The notes: generated by a model not told the origin, from the sequence alone. A stretch of 64,000 nucleotides of DNA from Spironucleus salmonicida (GCA_000497125.2 CM035322.1:690001-754000); one strand, 5' to 3'; positions 47,082 through 59,928 are shown, numbered from the stretch's first letter. A program made the numbers and translations.

Positions 47082-48890
47082 TTTAATACAGAGGAAAGGG
47101 AAATTTTGAAGTAAATTTGTGTTATAATATATATATAAGAGCTTATTCTTTTAGAAGGACTAAGAAAATGGGATACAATTCATTACGTTTCGTTAAATAA
47201 ATAGGATGATGTATTGATGCTAAATCATTAGATTGTAATAGAAGATATTATTGTATTTTGGAGGTTGTATATATATAAATTTTTATTACCACTAGGTTTT
47301 GACATATATTTATAGTTGTATTATAGTCTACATCAAAATTCTTATTTGGTTTAGACAAATATTAGTCATAGTTCATCAAAATAATACTACTTATTGCTTC
47401 TATCTATCTCATTATGTTTGTGATTTATTTATCATAATTATGTATATAGAGACTGTATTTACCTTTTTTGTTGATTATTGATATCGGAGTCTATAAATAA
47501 TTGCTTATAAAATAGCCTTATATATTAAATATAAAAGTATTTATTTTCTTTTACGTTACTCTGAATACATTGGTAATTTCATCTTTTAATATATAGTTTA
47601 CATTCGATACCTACTAGACCTGATATCTTATAAACACTTTGTACCTAGTTATTGAAACCATATTCCAATATCCTATTTTAAACACTAAAAGAGACATCAT
47701 ACATCTTTTAAAATTTTAATGATATTTATTCTTATTTTCTTTCAATTCATCGTTGTATTTAAAAGTTTTGAGAATATAGATATTCTAATAAGATATTTAC
47801 ATAATGGAGAATAAAAATGTTAGTTAGGTTTTAGAATCTAATTTGTTTCTACAAATACTTAAAATATAATTGATATTTTAGTATCTATATAATTATCACC
47901 CTATAATTTTAATTTATACAATTTTTATTATATATTTAATAAATAGTAGTAGAAATATAGGATATATTGCTTTTTTATAGATTCTTATGACAATTAAGTC
48001 AATATATTTTATAAAATCCATAAAGCTTAATGTAATTCACTATTAACAATCTAATGTCTAAAACTATCCTGAATCATTGCTGCATATGCTATAATCATAG
48101 CTTTATATTATTGTAATTTTGATCTTGTCTATTATTTTCATCTCACTTACTAAGTCTTCTAGTAAAGTTGGCTTAGAAATTAATTTTTATTATTATCCTT
48201 ATTTTAATGTATTGGTTGTGTTATTCAAGGTGATATTCTATTCAAAGCTATGATTATATATCTAATTGATATTTTTATCTATATTTATAACATCTGTGAT
48301 AATTGATGAGACAGCACCCATTTATTATCGAAGGTTCTTATATCTCATATGCAAATATATAATGATAACGTCTACAGGCTATAATTTTTTTTGAATTATA
48401 ATATTATTGTAAATCAGTAAAAAATTTGACGACAATAATATTTTTAAAAACAAAATTACATAGTAATTTACGAAAAAAACGGCCTTAATAATTAATTACA
48501 GTAATAGTCATAATATAAATTATTTTAAATATTAAATTGTTCGAGATAAAATGTTATTTATATGCTAAATTATCTTAATATTTTTATTACTTTCTAAGTA
48601 TTATAAATATATATCATATTCATTGCGTTTGTTTATTTCACCGTAAAATATTAGGAATTTCTGATTTGGTGAAAACTCTTATATATTAGTACTTTAACTG
48701 TAAACTATAATAAAAATTTCACCGGAATCAGTTAGTCTTAGTACCACTATTACTAATATTAACACTAGTTTCCCATTTAAACAAAATTTATCCAAACTAA
48801 ATAATTTACATCCATATTAAAATTATGATTTACTATATAATAATATTAAAATTACCTTTCGCAAAAACTAAACTTCTCACTTCCAAACGC
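47082..48890. other. long AT-rich spacer
   Basis: About 1.8 kb, around 20% GC by eye. Short open frames occur (for example a hydrophobic one near 48070-48305 without an ATG) but none is convincing. Contains short TA runs near 47130. Confidence 0.5.
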
Positions 48891-49469
48891 TCACTAAATC
48901 CCAGCGAAGTTACCGCGCATGAGGTCGAACTCCACGCGCTCGCTAGAGTCGCATATTTAGATTTTCTGACTCTTCAGGCGAGCAAAGCGCAGAGTTTGCA
49001 CCACGTCCGTCGCGAGACGCCTCGCAGTCTCGGACGCCTTTTAGCTCGCGATTTCTCTAGCAGATACGAGTCGCATTTAATACATCTGCTCATATCCCTA
49101 GTTTTGTGCCTTTTTGTGTATTATTTTCTGCTCTTTTTCCCGTTCGAAATCAAACATCTGGCACTTTTTTGAGTGGATTCTGTCCTACAATTCCGCGCGT
49201 TTCTGGCGGAGTTGGTCCTCCAAGAGGGACTTTCGCTCAGCAAGGTGCTAACTCCGGTTATATGCGTTCACTTACCGCTCTAGTTGTTGCATTTTAACTT
49301 CCTGGAGATAGCTCTCCTTGCGCTCAGCGTTCCGTGCAAGCTTCGTATCCAAGCGGTGCTATCGCTACAGTTTTAGCTAATTTTAGTACTCTTGTACTTA
49401 TTAGAACTTCTAGAACTGCAGGGCAATACCCGTATCGTCCAGGTTGATATTGAGCTTCTGGAATGACAT
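48891..49469 (-). CDS. 192-aa coiled-coil protein, hidden under the standard code
   Basis: ATG at 49469, TGA at 48891-48893 in AGTGAG; about eighteen TAA/TAG as Gln. After MSFQKLNINLDD the protein is one long charged helix rich in Gln, Glu, Arg and Leu with heptad-like spacing (ERKESYLQEVKMQQLE, LEDQLRQKRAEL), residues ~18-175. It most resembles cytoskeletal or axonemal coiled-coil proteins, but no named family is recognised. Moderate GC content coincides with the frame. Confidence 0.75.
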
Positions 49470-49552
49470 TTTTACAATAAAGCGGTAAGATTATCGTAAA
49501 TATAGTAATTTATGTATAATAGTGTTAATAATTGAGTACATGTTTTGCAAAA

Positions 49553-50098
49553 ATGCTCACCGAAAACGAATTTTATACACTTACTGAACAGGAGCTTATC
49601 ACAAGGCGCGACTCTTTTATTGCCAAAACACAAAACTCACAACCTAATATCTCTACTTTGGGCATAATGTATAAACCGTAGAACATAAAACGCACCTCGT
49701 TCTTACAAGCCGGTACCAGCAAATAAGCGACTCCTGTTTTTTCCAAAAAGGGTATTGACTAGTAAAAACCGTTACAAAAGGAGTTATTTGTGACGTCTAA
49801 AAATGGTAAACTTCTAATTGCTTAAGAACCTAGGAAATAACATTTTAACCCTTCATTAACATCTAATATTCAGCCCGAAAATGAAGGGTTTAGCTCAATC
49901 TATGAGAAATAGTTGTGTTTTCGTTAAAGAAATAATTAAACGTTCAAAAGTGATACTGGAACATTCGAGCTTGAAAAAACTCTGTTTTCTAATCATAAAT
50001 AACCTCAAAACTTCTCCATAAACACTGTATTCTAGCCGGAATTTTGTGAGAAAACGATCCCAACTAAATAAGAATACATAGGAGTAAAGAAAATATGA
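49553..50098 (+). CDS. 181-aa unknown protein
   Basis: ATG at 49553, TGA at 50096-50098; many TAA/TAG as Gln. Hydrophilic, Lys/Gln/Ser/Phe-rich, probably disordered (MLTENEFYTLTEQEL at the start), no membrane segment, no family recognised. Composition and a clean ATG-TGA frame support it. It ends 14 bases before the convergent 133-aa gene. Confidence 0.6.
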
Positions 50099-50112
50099 AA
50101 TTTGATTTTTTC

Positions 50113-50514
50113 TCATAATTATACATCATTCATATAGAACTCATCATTTTTATTGATAACAACTTTGATTTTATTTACTGGTAAAAATATAACACTAATA
50201 TTTTCAACTCTATCCATGTGTGTTACTTTACTAGGTTTTCTTGATAAGGGTAACGTATTAGGAACATGATTAGACACGATATTACTTCGCGAAGAATTTT
50301 ATTACAAATTTACGCTATTTTATTTGGGTAATGCTGGCTATTATTAAAGTATTTAGGTTACTTCTGTTTCTTACGTCTAAAATTTTGGGTTTTTTAAATG
50401 TTAGGTTGGCAAAGGAGGTAAAATAGGATTCTCTCTTCGCATTGGTTATTTTATTTATTTTGATACCAAGTGCTCCTCCATAACCTCTTTATTTTATGAA
50501 AATAATACGCCCAT
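50113..50514 (-). CDS. 133-aa unknown protein
   Basis: ATG at 50514, TGA at 50113-50115; about fifteen TAA/TAG as Gln. Proline- and Gln-rich N-terminal half (PILPPLPTQ), then a C-terminal part with strand-like pattern (ISVIFLPVNKIKVVI). No family recognised. It follows Rab2 by 147 bases on the same strand. Confidence 0.6.
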
Positions 50515-50661
50515 TTTAATGGAAATAATAATTAGACATATAATTTTTAATATATTTTTTAATTTTTATCAAAAACTAAACTTAGATTAATTAACTTTAT
50601 GAAAAATAAAACCTATAAGAAAAAGTTACACTAAAAAATAAGGTGATTCACTTTTTAATAA

Positions 50662-51803
<1,142 letters not shown>

Positions 51804-51808
51804 ATTCA

Positions 51809-52006
51809 TCACTTGGCGCGCTGGCTGGCCTCGAAGACGGTCCCGCCGCTGCCGCTGCCGCCGAGCCCGCCCAGGGGCATGGTGGCCACGCGCGTGACCT
51901 GGGCGGTGTAGGGCACCAGGCCGTTCTGGTTCTGGAGCTGGGCGAGGTCGCGCGCGAGGGAGTAGGTGGGCAGCTTGAGCAGCTCCTGCTGGCCTCGGGC
52001 AGACAT
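51809..52006 (-). CDS. 65-aa protein, DR copy 1
   Basis: ATG at 52006 (MSARGQQELLKLP), TGA at 51809-51811 in AGTGATGA. The frame is open further upstream, but that DNA looks like promoter. The C-terminal third is Gly/Ser-rich (GGLGGSGSGG). Divergently paired with the membrane protein gene, 170 bases apart. Unknown function. Confidence 0.55.
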   Translation of the reverse strand: MSARGQQELLKLPTYSLARDLAQLQNQNGLVPYTAQVTRVATMPLGGLGGSGSGGTVFEASQRAK

Positions 52007-52176
52007 TTGGAGGATAGCCCGCCTCTGGGTATAATAGTTATGCTTTTGTAGTGTGGCCAAAATATAACTGCGCCCTGAGTACCCCATTACCAAGTAGCTG
52101 AACCACAAATGTAGAATTCCTTCTCGTATCCATTCAGCATGCGGCGCCGGTCTTGGCCAAGAGCGGCCGTCGCGAA

Positions 52177-53364
52177 ATGCACCACGTGATGCGCGCTATC
52201 TGCCTCCTGCTGGCCGACACCGCGGGCGTGTGCGCCGTCGGGTGCCTGCTCCCGCTCTACTACTACCTCGTGCTGGGGCTCAGCGCGCGGAACCTGCTGC
52301 TGTACGCGCCGACCATCGCGACGGAGGTCTCGGTGCAGTTCGTGTACTTCGTCAACCTCTGCGCCCACCCCCCTCTCGCCGCCTTCCTCCGGCGCCGCTC
52401 CCGGACGGCCGTGTTCCTGCTGCTGCTCGCCGCGTTCCAGGCGCTCGGCTTCGCCTCCACCGGGCTGCAGCTGCTCGCGCTCCGCTACGTGTACGCCGGC
52501 TCCGGGGCGGACGTGTGCGCGATGGTCGGCTTCGGGCAGCTGGTGGTGTTCCTGGCGATGCCCCTGCACGACTTCCTGCTCGGGGGCCGCCTCACCCGGG
52601 GCATGGACGGGTTCTCGGCGAGCGTGTTCAGCATCCTGGCGACCAAGCTCGTGTGGGCCGTCTTCCTGGACCGCACCACGCGCCCCGACTCGCACCTGGT
52701 CCGGGTCGCGGGCTTCCTGCAGTTCTGGCCCATGGTCATCCTGATGCACGACGGCGTCTTCCGCAGCTACCCCGCCGGCGACCCGCTGCAGCACTTCGGC
52801 CTGCACTTCGCGGGCGTGAACTTCATGAGCGCCGTGCTCTTCGCGCTCACCTTCGCCGTGGACGCGGTGGTGAACCGCAGCCACTACGCGGGCGGCTTCC
52901 AGCCCAGCGTGCACGGGCTCTTCAGCTGGCAGTGCGCGACCGTGCTGTGGCTCGCGAGCCAGATCCTCGGCGCCCGGCTATACCCGCTCCTCCCCGTCCC
53001 GTCCCGGCGCGGCACCGCGTTCTGGGCACTCTGGGCCGCCGGCAGCGCGGTGGTGCTGGTGCTGTTCGACGTGCTGCTCGTGCTCTTCTTCAACCTCGTC
53101 GTGTTCGACCTGGTCATCATCGGGGTCCTGGGCGCCGTGGACGCTGACGGGGTGGCCTACAGGACCGGGATGGACCAGTGGGGAACCAGGCCCATGTTCT
53201 TCTTCGGCTTCGGCACTGGCATCATCTACTGCCTCTACCTCACCGCAGCCGGCCTCAGCAAGTCAGGCGCGGCTGGAGCGGACTGCGGGCCGAGCGACGT
53301 GGAGGCGGCAGAGGATCTGGAACTGGAGGAAACCGGTGGCATGGAGGCCGGCGTTGCGCACTGA
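52177..53364 (+). CDS. 395-aa polytopic membrane protein, DR copy 1
   Basis: First ATG at 52177 (MHHVMRAICLLL); the upstream extension of the frame has no ATG. TGA at 53362-53364, followed by GTGGCG. About ten membrane helices span residues 5-365, with short loops (RRRSRT, FLDRTTRPDS) and an acidic C-terminal tail (EAAEDLELEE). No motif identifies a family; it could be a transporter or receptor-like protein. GC-rich codons throughout, no TAA/TAG. Confidence 0.75.
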   Translation: MHHVMRAICLLLADTAGVCAVGCLLPLYYYLVLGLSARNLLLYAPTIATEVSVQFVYFVNLCAHPPLAAFLRRRSRTAVFLLLLAAFQALGFASTGLQLLALRYVYAGSGADVCAMVGFGQLVVFLAMPLHDFLLGGRLTRGMDGFSASVFSILATKLVWAVFLDRTTRPDSHLVRVAGFLQFWPMVILMHDGVFRSYPAGDPLQHFGLHFAGVNFMSAVLFALTFAVDAVVNRSHYAGGFQPSVHGLFSWQCATVLWLASQILGARLYPLLPVPSRRGTAFWALWAAGSAVVLVLFDVLLVLFFNLVVFDLVIIGVLGAVDADGVAYRTGMDQWGTRPMFFFGFGTGIIYCLYLTAAGLSKSGAAGADCGPSDVEAAEDLELEETGGMEAGVAH

Positions 53365-53392
53365 GTGGCGCGGGTGACAGTTTGTTGAGAAA

Positions 53393-54314
53393 ATTTCAGC
53401 ACGCAGTTATTTAATGAAATAAATTTGATAAAAGTTAAATTAAAATTATAAAATTATTATTTACAACGATTTACTTGTAAAAAGCCTACAATTAGAGACA
53501 AATATAGCAATAGTTTGATAGGGTTATTTCGTTAAATTTATATATAAATAATAAATTTTAATGTGGCTACTGATTAATTATATATTTAACGAAATAATAG
53601 GATATATTTTTGTTTTAACATACATAATAGTTGTATACAAATAATACGATTACACACAATTACATTCATTTAAAAAATGGGTGTTGTAACATCAATTCTA
53701 CATAACAATATTATTTCCGAGATGGCTGTGTATAATGATACGCAATGTTTACATACTAGCAAAAATACCTTTTTAATTAATAATAAGCTACAAACATAGT
53801 CATTAAAAACGTTAACAATAAAATCTGATCGAATATAAATATATAATCTTAGTTCAAGAATTGTTATTGCTCCAATTGGAGAATAAAAATGCAATGTATT
53901 TATTGATAGAGTAAGTAGCAATGATTCTATTAATTTTAAGACTTTAGACACATAATGAGTATATGCTTTTCTTAGATATTCATACAAATAATACGTTTAC
54001 CAGATAAAATCTAAGTGAAACATTACTTTTAATCTTATTTAATAGGTAAACAAATAGTTATTAGCACTTTTACGATGAATAAATTTTAAAAATTATTATC
54101 TGTAATCATAAATATGATTTTATTCAACCTAATAATTTATTAAATATGGTTATCTAGTTATAATAAATATTAAAATGAAATAGAGTTATTTCTACAATTT
54201 ACAAGATTCAATACTAACATTGTTTGTATTCTCATATAAAGAACCTAGAGATGCCTGAATATAATATTAGATATTGCTAAAAATGCCATATCTAATTGAA
54301 AAACTAAAGTTTAG
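53393..54314. other. AT-rich spacer
   Basis: About 920 bases, very AT-rich. A minus-strand frame starting near 54025 (MFHLDFIW) stays open for over 200 codons but has no TGA before it runs antisense into the direct repeat, so I do not call it. Confidence 0.4.
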
Positions 54315-54647
54315 TCACACATATTCTTCCTCTTCCTCAATCCCTAGTAAATTCTATAGCCTCATTGTGCTCATTTTAATATAGTTGGCATTAAGTTTTT
54401 CCTCAACAAAGCCATCCTAGAAATTATTCTCAAGAATATCTGTTAGTGAATTGTTGATACTCAAACCCCTAACCAAATCTGATTGATTGATCAATTTTGA
54501 AGATTGTACCTCTTCAAGCATTGCAATAGAACCTTGCTTTCTCATTATCAATGATTTTGTGTTATTTCTTATAATTACCCTCTCCGCTGGTTGACTGATG
54601 TTGACCACTCTCTAAGAGAGTATTTACGTTTGAGTACCGAGTCCCAT
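54315..54647 (-). CDS. 110-aa unknown protein
   Basis: ATG at 54647, TGA at 54315-54317; TAA/TAG at five positions are Gln. Hydrophilic helical protein (RVIIRNNTKSLIMRK, LSINNSLTDILE) with an acidic end (IEEEEEYV). No family recognised. Clean ATG-TGA frame. Confidence 0.55.
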
Positions 54648-54891
54648 TTTTAAATTATAATTTACACAATATACTAAATAAGAATACCTGAATATCAAGT
54701 CCCTCACCTAATATTCATAAACTAATAAGCGATATCACAGTCCTAACCCCCAATTTGTACCAATACAAAAACTAATAAAAAACATCAATACTTGTGGGAG
54801 TATCATAATAACTAAAGTTAAAAATTCCAACTTCCCACTTACTTTTGATCCTATTTATATATAATATTATCAATAATCTTTCTACTAAATC

Positions 54892-55143
54892 ATGAGCCTT
54901 TTTTCCTGCTGTAAAAAGAAAACCCGGCCGATGTCGATGGTGTTCTGCCCGTCAGCACCTGAGTTCGCAGGCCGCATATCCGTAGTATCCGACGACGGAA
55001 AGGACGTTCTCATGCGACACTTCGAGTATGAGGAGAATACAGACGATTTTGACACTTTCAAAGTTCCGTGCGAGGCCGATAAGCTTTTATAAAAGGTACC
55101 AGAAAAAGTAGAAAGCCGGAGCTCGGTATTGGACGATAAATGA
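54892..55143 (+). CDS. 83-aa protein with N-terminal CC motif
   Basis: ATG at 54892, TGA at 55141-55143, one TAA as Gln. Starts MSLFSCCKKK, a pattern typical of N-terminal palmitoylation at a Cys pair followed by a basic patch; the rest is acidic (DDGKDVLMRHFEYEENTDDFD). After the stop, the +1 frame stays open and continues in similar style (EVSGELYDFLITAPITSDM), so this may be the 5' part of a gene with a frameshift. Unknown function. Confidence 0.55.
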
Positions 55144-55697
55144 CCTACGGCAGCAACGAAATCCTAGATTTAATTTGGAAGTGAGCGGTGAGCTTTATGA
55201 TTTTCTTATCACAGCACCCATTACATCAGATATGCTCTACACAAGGGCGCTGTAGACGGTGGAAAGCCACATTTTGGCATTCAAAATCACATAGCTCGGC
55301 GTTCTAAATGTATAATAATCAATAAAATTAGTAAAGGAATTATATTCATTCTACGCGGTTGCGGGCAATTTTGCGACGTGCGAAACCGCGCGGAGCGGTC
55401 CCGGCAAGCCTTGCGATCTGCTGCGTGTTTTTAATTTTCCAAATTCGGGCTGTAGCGCAAAGTTTGTATTACCGGAAAATGCAGATATTGCGAGAAACCG
55501 AAAAACTTAAAAATCGCAATTAGTCCCTTAAATCAAATATAACTTATATTATGTTAAAAGCGGTTTTACTTGTTGGGTCCTTTAGACGTGCAATGTGGCC
55601 AATTGTATACTCCAGGAAGTTACATTTAAAAACATTAAAAAAGGAATCTGTGATAATACTCTAATTAGCGTATTTTACGATCCTGAAAAAATCAGAA
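55144..55697. other. possible frameshifted gene remainder
   Basis: Frame +1 relative to the 83-aa gene is open from 55142 to 55906 without TGA. Its first ~60 codons look protein-like (GELYDFLITAPIT, VESHILAFKI); later parts cross AT-rich DNA and then overlap the 94-aa gene. No separate start is evident. Confidence 0.3.
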
Positions 55698-55982
55698 ATG
55701 GGCGTCCTGACTACGGTGCTGACCACGGAGGATCCGGTCTAAAGCACGCTCCAGACTCTTCCCAGCTCCGCGAAGCTGCGCAAAATAGATGTATAGGCCC
55801 CCGGGGCCATGCAGCGCAATTAGACGTTTCTGATCAAGTCCGCATCGCCCATCAGCCCCACTGGGAGCAGTCTTATTCAGCTGTTAGATCGCTTCGAGCA
55901 TGTTGATAGCGTCTACAGCAACACGTCAACGGCGTTCAAAATTCTGGACTTGGAGGGAGTTTTTGAAGTGAAAATGGTGTGA
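55698..55982 (+). CDS. 94-aa unknown protein
   Basis: ATG at 55698 in a CAGAAATG context, TGA at 55980-55982, three TAA/TAG as Gln. Hydrophilic, Ser/Thr/Leu-rich (LQTLPSSAKLRKIDVQ, SSLIQLLDRFEHVD). No family recognised. The overlapping frame is an alternative, but this one has a start and better composition. Confidence 0.5.
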
Positions 55983-56273
55983 TATAATGGTGGAAAAGCG
56001 CAGAATAAATGGTGTATATGGTGTCAGATTCGTGATGTGCATCGGTGCAGTAGGATGCTCTCGTACAGGATTCGTATCTCGCAATTTCAGATTTGATCTT
56101 TTTCTATTTTAATTATAGTTAATATAATACAATAATATGAATTAAGTTATTTACCATTCCTTTTACTACAATATTTCATATATTCAATATTAATATATTT
56201 AAAATGCCATTTGATATTTTCTTTCCCTTGGATAAAACCATACAAAATTCATACTAAAATACTAAAATCTCTT

Positions 56274-57368
56274 TCACTTGACCTGTGCCTTCAGTTTCTC
56301 GTACGCCGAAAATAGCAAATTATATACCTCGATGAACCCCTGCGCCCAGTTTTCCTGCAGTCCATGCGGAATTTTGCCGTTAGCCTTCTTGTAGAACTGC
56401 ACCGCGGAGAGCGACTTATCGTAGAGTTCCTTGTAGCTAAATAGACACTTCTAAACCTCGCGCTTGAAGAGCTTGATCCCGCTCTGGTCACGCGGCACGA
56501 CCTTCTGTAGCTGGTTCGTCGCCTGCTGCTTGATCTGAATGAGCTGCATCAGCAGCGGCCTCACGATTGGGTCGTCCACTGAGAGCTGCTTGCTGTCGAT
56601 CTCGTCCGCGACGTACTACTTCAGAGCCTTGTACTCCATGTAGAGCGGCCTCAGCTGCTCCTTGTCCTCTTTGTTGGGCTCTCTGCCGAATTTCTTCTCG
56701 AATTGCAGGTTGAAGTCCCTGAGAACGTTTTTCAGGATTCCGCGGTAGTCTGAGAGCATTTGTACCTCCTTTTCCTTGCTGATACCTTTTTAGACGCTTT
56801 GTTACTTTCCCATGACGCTCACGTTCTTCTGCTTAACTTTACCATTTTGGGCGTCGATTGTAGGTATATTTCCCCATTTTCGCTCTAACCTGACCATTCT
56901 GTTGCATCTTTTCAGATGTTTTTCAGTTAGTGGGAGTGAATCATCGTCCCAGACTAATATCAGCGATTTGACAAAGGCATGCCTGCCTCTTAAGCTTGCA
57001 AGCACAACTGTGGATGCCCAAGCCTCTAACTGCGCACGTGATGCTGTTTATCGATCTTGGAGGATAAATGGCGTTTTTCTGATTTATTCGATTGGAATTA
57101 GAGATGCTGGTGTGCTGATGACTGGTGTTGATGTTGGGATAGGGCGTGGAGCTTGTGGAAGTTGAATCGGCGATGAGAGTAATTTGACAATAAGATCAGA
57201 TAAAAGTGGAGTCGTACTAGTTTGTATTAGTTAAGGCTAAGATAAAGGACGCTGTGACTAGGGAGTATAATTTTTAACAGCAGTATCAAAAATAGTCGAT
57301 ATACATTCACTAGTCAAGGTCAAAATTGAGTCAAACTAAGGTGATGTTAAAATTTCAAACGGAATCAT
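56274..57368 (-). CDS. FAM13-like domain protein, 364 aa
   Basis: ATG at 57368, TGA at 56274-56276 in AGTGAA; read through many TAA/TAG. N-terminal ~100 residues are low-complexity and Pro/Ser/Thr-rich, then a helical region (ILVWDDDSLPLTEKHLKRC). The block LKNVLRDFNLQFEKKFGREP..KEDKEQLRPLYMEYKALK (~200-245) matches the conserved helical segment of the FAM13 family; a further helical part follows to KLKAQVK. FAM13 proteins in animals are linked to signalling, with no settled role in protists. The 3' half is GC-rich, the 5' half AT-rich. The domain call is from memory. Confidence 0.65.
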
Positions 57369-57444
57369 TAAATATTGGAGTGGTTTATAGTAGGTTCTTG
57401 AATATAATATAATTAGTTTTAATATAAAACCGCTTCAAAATAGA

Positions 57445-57603
57445 ATGAAACCTATCACCCGGCCAACATCTTCTCTGCAAAAATTAAAAGATATTAACGT
57501 TTTAAATAACATTAATACTTCTCCTACCTTTATAACATAGTATGAAGATCTAGAAAAAGATGACCTAGGTAATATTTCTGGCTACGTCAAATCATTTAAA
57601 TGA
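57445..57603 (+). CDS. 52-aa protein
   Basis: ATG at 57445 in TAGAATG, TGA at 57601-57603, one TAG as Gln. Starts MKPITRPTSSLQKLK, acidic middle (YEDLEKDDLG). It is divergent from the FAM13-like gene, 76 bases away. The start context supports it; otherwise unknown. Confidence 0.45.
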
Positions 57604-57706
57604 TATATTCAACATTAGTTCGTTAATTTAGCAAATATATGACAATTGATTTGTATTAGTTAATTATTGTGCTTACGTGATTTAAAACTGTAGAAGTGAG
57701 TTAGCA

Positions 57707-58054
57707 TCAATATTATATATTATATAACCATATTTTGTTCCTTAAAATTTCATAAATGTTACCCTCACCAGATGTATTTCTAAACTCTTTTAATTCTTCT
57801 ATATTGGGAACTCCAGAAGCAGCATACTAATGCTAGTCACCAACTGCATATAATTTTGGGTTATGCCAATAAACACCTATGGCCTTTTAATCACCTAAGC
57901 CATTAGAAACTCCAGCCCCAATAGGCAAAGATTAAATATAATAACTTTAAAACTAAGTGATACAGTTATAGAATGTTCTTAAGTAAACCCAATAAATTAA
58001 ATCTTAAAAGAAAAAATCTGTAGTATCGTAAACTGCTTTGGAATAGCTTGTCAT
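57707..58054 (-). CDS. 115-aa unknown protein
   Basis: TGA at 57707-57709. The ATG at 58054 (MTSYSKAVYD) is chosen; the same frame has an earlier ATG at 58177 that would add 41 largely hydrophobic residues. Many TAA/TAG as Gln. The distinctive part is PIGAGVSNGLGDQKAIGVYWHNPKL, then GVPNIEELKEF. It has the compact aromatic/Gly style of small axonemal microtubule proteins, but no family is recognised. A competing frame covers the upstream part. Confidence 0.55.
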
Positions 58055-58251
58055 ATCCACAGTTGATGTAGAGTTCACGGAAATGAAGGAAAGAATAATC
58101 AAATAGATGGATTAAGAGCATAGGTTAAGAAGAATGGAGAGTATGATGTCTGAATTGAAAATTAGTTTTGACAGCATTAGTGAATTCAGCAAATGATTTT
58201 TTTAAACGTTCAATAGTGCTATACTCGAAAAGTACCCACTCCAAATCAATA

Positions 58252-58908
58252 ATGGCTGACTTTGAATAACCTAGTTACTAGCCTTAACCTGAAGTTTAAC
58301 CGGATACCGAGAAACAAGCACCACCACCTCCACCTGATTATTTATTAAATACAATTAATGAAACTGTTGCATAGACACTTTGGCGCGATTTGAAGTTAAT
58401 TCTTATTCGTACTTGGTAAGTTGTTTGGGTTTTTAACAGATCTAGCAATTTAGAAGTTTATGAATAATATGATCTCTTTGGCCCATTTTTCTATGGCCTT
58501 ATATTTTCTATCTCACTTGAGTTAGCTGCAACTATTTCTAATATGACTGTAGTATGTATGAGTGTAATATTCATAGGCTCTCTTATAGTAGCACTAAATA
58601 TCGCTGTTTTAGGTGGTAAGGTTTCAATTTTAGGTACTATTTGTCTTATAGGCTACTGTATAGCACCACTATCATTTGCTGCTTTAATAGTATTCATTTT
58701 AACACTGTTTTAAGGATTAAAGGCGTAATGGTATATGGGATTAATTGTAGCATGCCTTGCAGCATTTACAGCTGTATGGGGACTCTTTGCTGCATGGGGA
58801 TTCTTTAGAAATGTTATTATCCCTGGTAAATAATTTTAAAGTGTTTATCCAGTATTGTTTTTATTCGCCGTATTAGCTATGTTCCTTGTGTTTGGTATGA
58901 TTGCATGA
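58252..58908 (+). CDS. YIP1-domain membrane protein
   Basis: 218 aa, ATG at 58252, TGA at 58906-58908; about twelve TAA/TAG as Gln. Cytosolic N-terminus with Gln/Pro runs (KQAPPPPPDYL), a conserved DLFGPFFYGLIFSISLEL block leading into the membrane, then five helices to the C-terminus with Gly-rich turns (GLIVACLAAF). This is the YIP1/YIF1 (YIPF) layout; these ER/Golgi proteins bind Rab GTPases, so a link with the Rab2 gene nearby is thematic but not demonstrated. Confidence 0.85.
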
Positions 58909-59055
58909 TTTACTTTTCTTAATTTTATAATTTTGATTTTAGTTAGACTAAGCACTGCTTTTTTTAAATAAATATTTTTAATTTAAAAATAAAACTTAAT
59001 AACCATTACTTATTGATACTTTAATTTTCTATTCCTACTAACTCTATATTTTAGA

Positions 59056-59289
59056 ATGTCTGAAACACTGTTACATAAAATTAATCAACTCGTTACTATC
59101 ATTAGTAATGAAATTGTTGACGTTACAGCTCCGTTGGTAATAAAATCTAGTCAACATGGTTAAAAAGAATATTTACCAAGAAAATAGGAGCATTGTTATA
59201 ATTATCGTACTGTACACTTAAGATATTACTAGTAAAACTTTTCAGGGATTAGAAATAGCTGTTAAAGGAGATCATTATTAAATGAATGA
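59056..59289 (+). CDS. 77-aa protein
   Basis: ATG at 59056 in TTAGAATG, TGA at 59287-59289, five TAA/TAG as Gln. N-terminal helix (MSETLLHKINQLVTIISNEI), basic C-terminal half. The N-terminal half resembles small cytoskeletal or SNARE-associated helical proteins only in composition; no family recognised. Confidence 0.5.
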
Positions 59290-59560
59290 GATAATTTTTA
59301 CAATATTGTAATTTTAAAAATAATTATATAATTGTATTCTTAGTTTAGTTTTTGTAATAAAATTAAAGGGCATCTATATATTGACTAGGCTACTATTTAG
59401 AATACTTATATTTATATTTTTATATATAAACATATTACTGTCAATTTTGAAAATTATTATAAATTTTATTTACTATTTATTATTAAGTGTTGGTTGTCAA
59501 TTAAATAATCGAACTGTATTAAATATTACTCACAATATAAACTGCATCAATCATAATTCA

Positions 59561-59758
59561 TCACTTGGCGCGCTGGCTGGCCTCGAAGACGGTCCCGCCG
59601 CTGCCGCTGCCGCCGAGCCCGCCCAGGGGCATGGTGGCCACGCGCGTGACCTGGGCGGTGTAGGGCACCAGGCCGTTCTGGTTCTGGAGCTGGGCGAGGT
59701 CGCGCGCGAGGGAGTAGGTGGGCAGCTTGAGCAGCTCCTGCTGGCCTCGGGCAGACAT
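59561..59758 (-). CDS. 65-aa protein, DR copy 2
   Basis: Identical partner of 51809-52006; TGA lies 5 bases inside the repeat edge. Confidence 0.55.
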   Translation of the reverse strand: MSARGQQELLKLPTYSLARDLAQLQNQNGLVPYTAQVTRVATMPLGGLGGSGSGGTVFEASQRAK

Positions 59759-59928
59759 TTGGAGGATAGCCCGCCTCTGGGTATAATAGTTATGCTTTTG
59801 TAGTGTGGCCAAAATATAACTGCGCCCTGAGTACCCCATTACCAAGTAGCTGAACCACAAATGTAGAATTCCTTCTCGTATCCATTCAGCATGCGGCGCC
59901 GGTCTTGGCCAAGAGCGGCCGTCGCGAA

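Larger units (their letters stand above)
51804..53392. repeat. direct repeat DR, first copy (1.59 kb)
   Basis: Same orientation as 59556-61144, offset 7752, near-identical; one coding difference noted (Tyr to Cys in the membrane protein). It begins 5 bases beyond the stop of its minus-strand gene and ends 28 bases beyond the stop of its plus-strand gene, so it is a cassette of exactly two divergent genes. It is strongly GC-rich in AT-rich surroundings. Confidence 0.95.

Noticed and set aside
52087-52914. 275-codon minus-strand frame opposite the polytopic membrane protein
   Set aside because: His/Glu/Gly/Val-rich antisense product; the sense strand encodes ten clean membrane helices.
59381-59803. 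140-codon plus-strand frame running into the direct repeat
   Set aside because: Half is AT-rich hydrophobic noise and half is the antisense of the 65-aa gene.
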